Below the pieces are notes generated by a model. The model saw only the letters and a list, made by a program, of their open reading frames with translations, did no database searches and was not told the DNA's origin. From contig JAABRC010000138.1 of the NCBI GenBank assembly GCA_011391115.1, positions 1 through 5,779 of the forward strand: a DNA stretch of 5,779 nt. Direction: 5' to 3'. Below are positions 5,542 to 5,779 of this stretch, piece after piece. This DNA is from Candidatus Egaibacter danicus. GTDB taxonomy: Bacteria > Pseudomonadota > Gammaproteobacteria > Burkholderiales > Burkholderiaceae. The translations under genes and the position numbers were made by a program. The stretch's first letter is position 1. The number at the start of each line of letters is the position of its first letter.

Positions 5542-5779
5542 ATGCTGAAAAACCTGTCGCCCCTGCTCTCGCCCGACCTGCTGCACGTGCTCGCGTCCAT
5601 GGGTCATGGGGATGAGATCGTGCTGGCGGATGCCAATTTTCCGGCCACAACCCACGCCAAACGGCTGGTGCGTCTGCCTGGCGTCAGCGCCACCGATGCG
5701 CTGGATGCGGTGTTGTCTGTTTTGCCGCTGGATGATTTTGTGCCGTCCGCCGCAATGACCATGCAGGTGGTGGGCGACC
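5542..5779 (+). CDS. fucU: L-fucose mutarotase (RbsD/FucU family), N-terminal part (3' truncated)
   Basis: FucU interconverts the alpha and beta anomers of L-fucose in the cytoplasm. The 79 visible residues follow E. coli FucU from the first residue: MLKNLSPLLSPDLLHVLASMGHGDEIVLADANFPA compares with [26 protein letters not shown] as I recall it. His22 in the MGHGDE motif is the expected catalytic residue, and the LPLDDFVP stretch matches the E. coli LFELDSYAP region. The family is about 140 residues, so roughly 60 are beyond the window edge. The homology at residue 1 fixes the start, although no Shine-Dalgarno sequence precedes it. It is divergent from the aldo/keto reductase and probably opens a sugar operon. 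On the + strand, TTGTCA (5500-5505) with TCTACA (5524-5529) is only a weak promoter candidate. Confidence 0.93.
   Translation, partial: MLKNLSPLLSPDLLHVLASMGHGDEIVLADANFPATTHAKRLVRLPGVSATDALDAVLSVLPLDDFVPSAAMTMQVVGD

Overview
The window looks like chromosomal DNA of a GC-rich betaproteobacterium, probably a member of the Comamonadaceae (Burkholderiales). The reasons are the codon use, the protein variants, and an intergenic element between 3339 and 3397 that resembles a short dispersed repeat I associate with that family. Eight protein genes fill almost all of the sequence. I see no rRNA, tRNA, CRISPR array, insertion sequence or phage gene.

Region 1 (1-4386, + strand) is a tightly packed operon for the meta-cleavage (homoprotocatechuate) branch of 4-hydroxyphenylacetate degradation. 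It holds hpaD (5' truncated by the window edge; ring cleavage of 3,4-dihydroxyphenylacetate), hpaF (isomerase), hpaH (hydratase) and hpaI (aldolase giving pyruvate and succinic semialdehyde). The semialdehyde dehydrogenase (hpaE) and the decarboxylase (hpaG) that the pathway also needs are not here and presumably lie upstream. Two further genes follow in the same direction: a class II aldolase/adducin-fold protein and a ketopantoate-reductase-like (PanE/ApbA) dehydrogenase. They are not part of the textbook pathway, and their role is open.

Region 2 (4387-5779) is a separate sugar locus. A minus-strand aldo/keto reductase of the L-fucose / D-threo-aldose 1-dehydrogenase type meets the first operon tail to tail with no base between the stop codons. 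Across a 153-bp divergent promoter region lies the 5' part of fucU (fucose mutarotase). The mutarotase and the dehydrogenase would do the first two steps of non-phosphorylative (oxidative) L-fucose catabolism. The divergent region holds a good sigma-70 promoter for the reductase, with a perfect 12-bp palindrome inside its spacer that looks like a repressor operator.

Points worth a second look are: a 22-bp perfect palindrome inside the start of the adducin-like gene; an 18-bp perfect palindrome that lies in an apparent C-terminal readthrough extension of HpaD; a repeat element that supplies the last codons of one gene and the leader of the next; a similar sequence inside hpaF coding sequence; and the uncharacterised aldolase-like/PanE-like pair. 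I found no convincing entirely new system. The pair is the most plausible source of new biochemistry.
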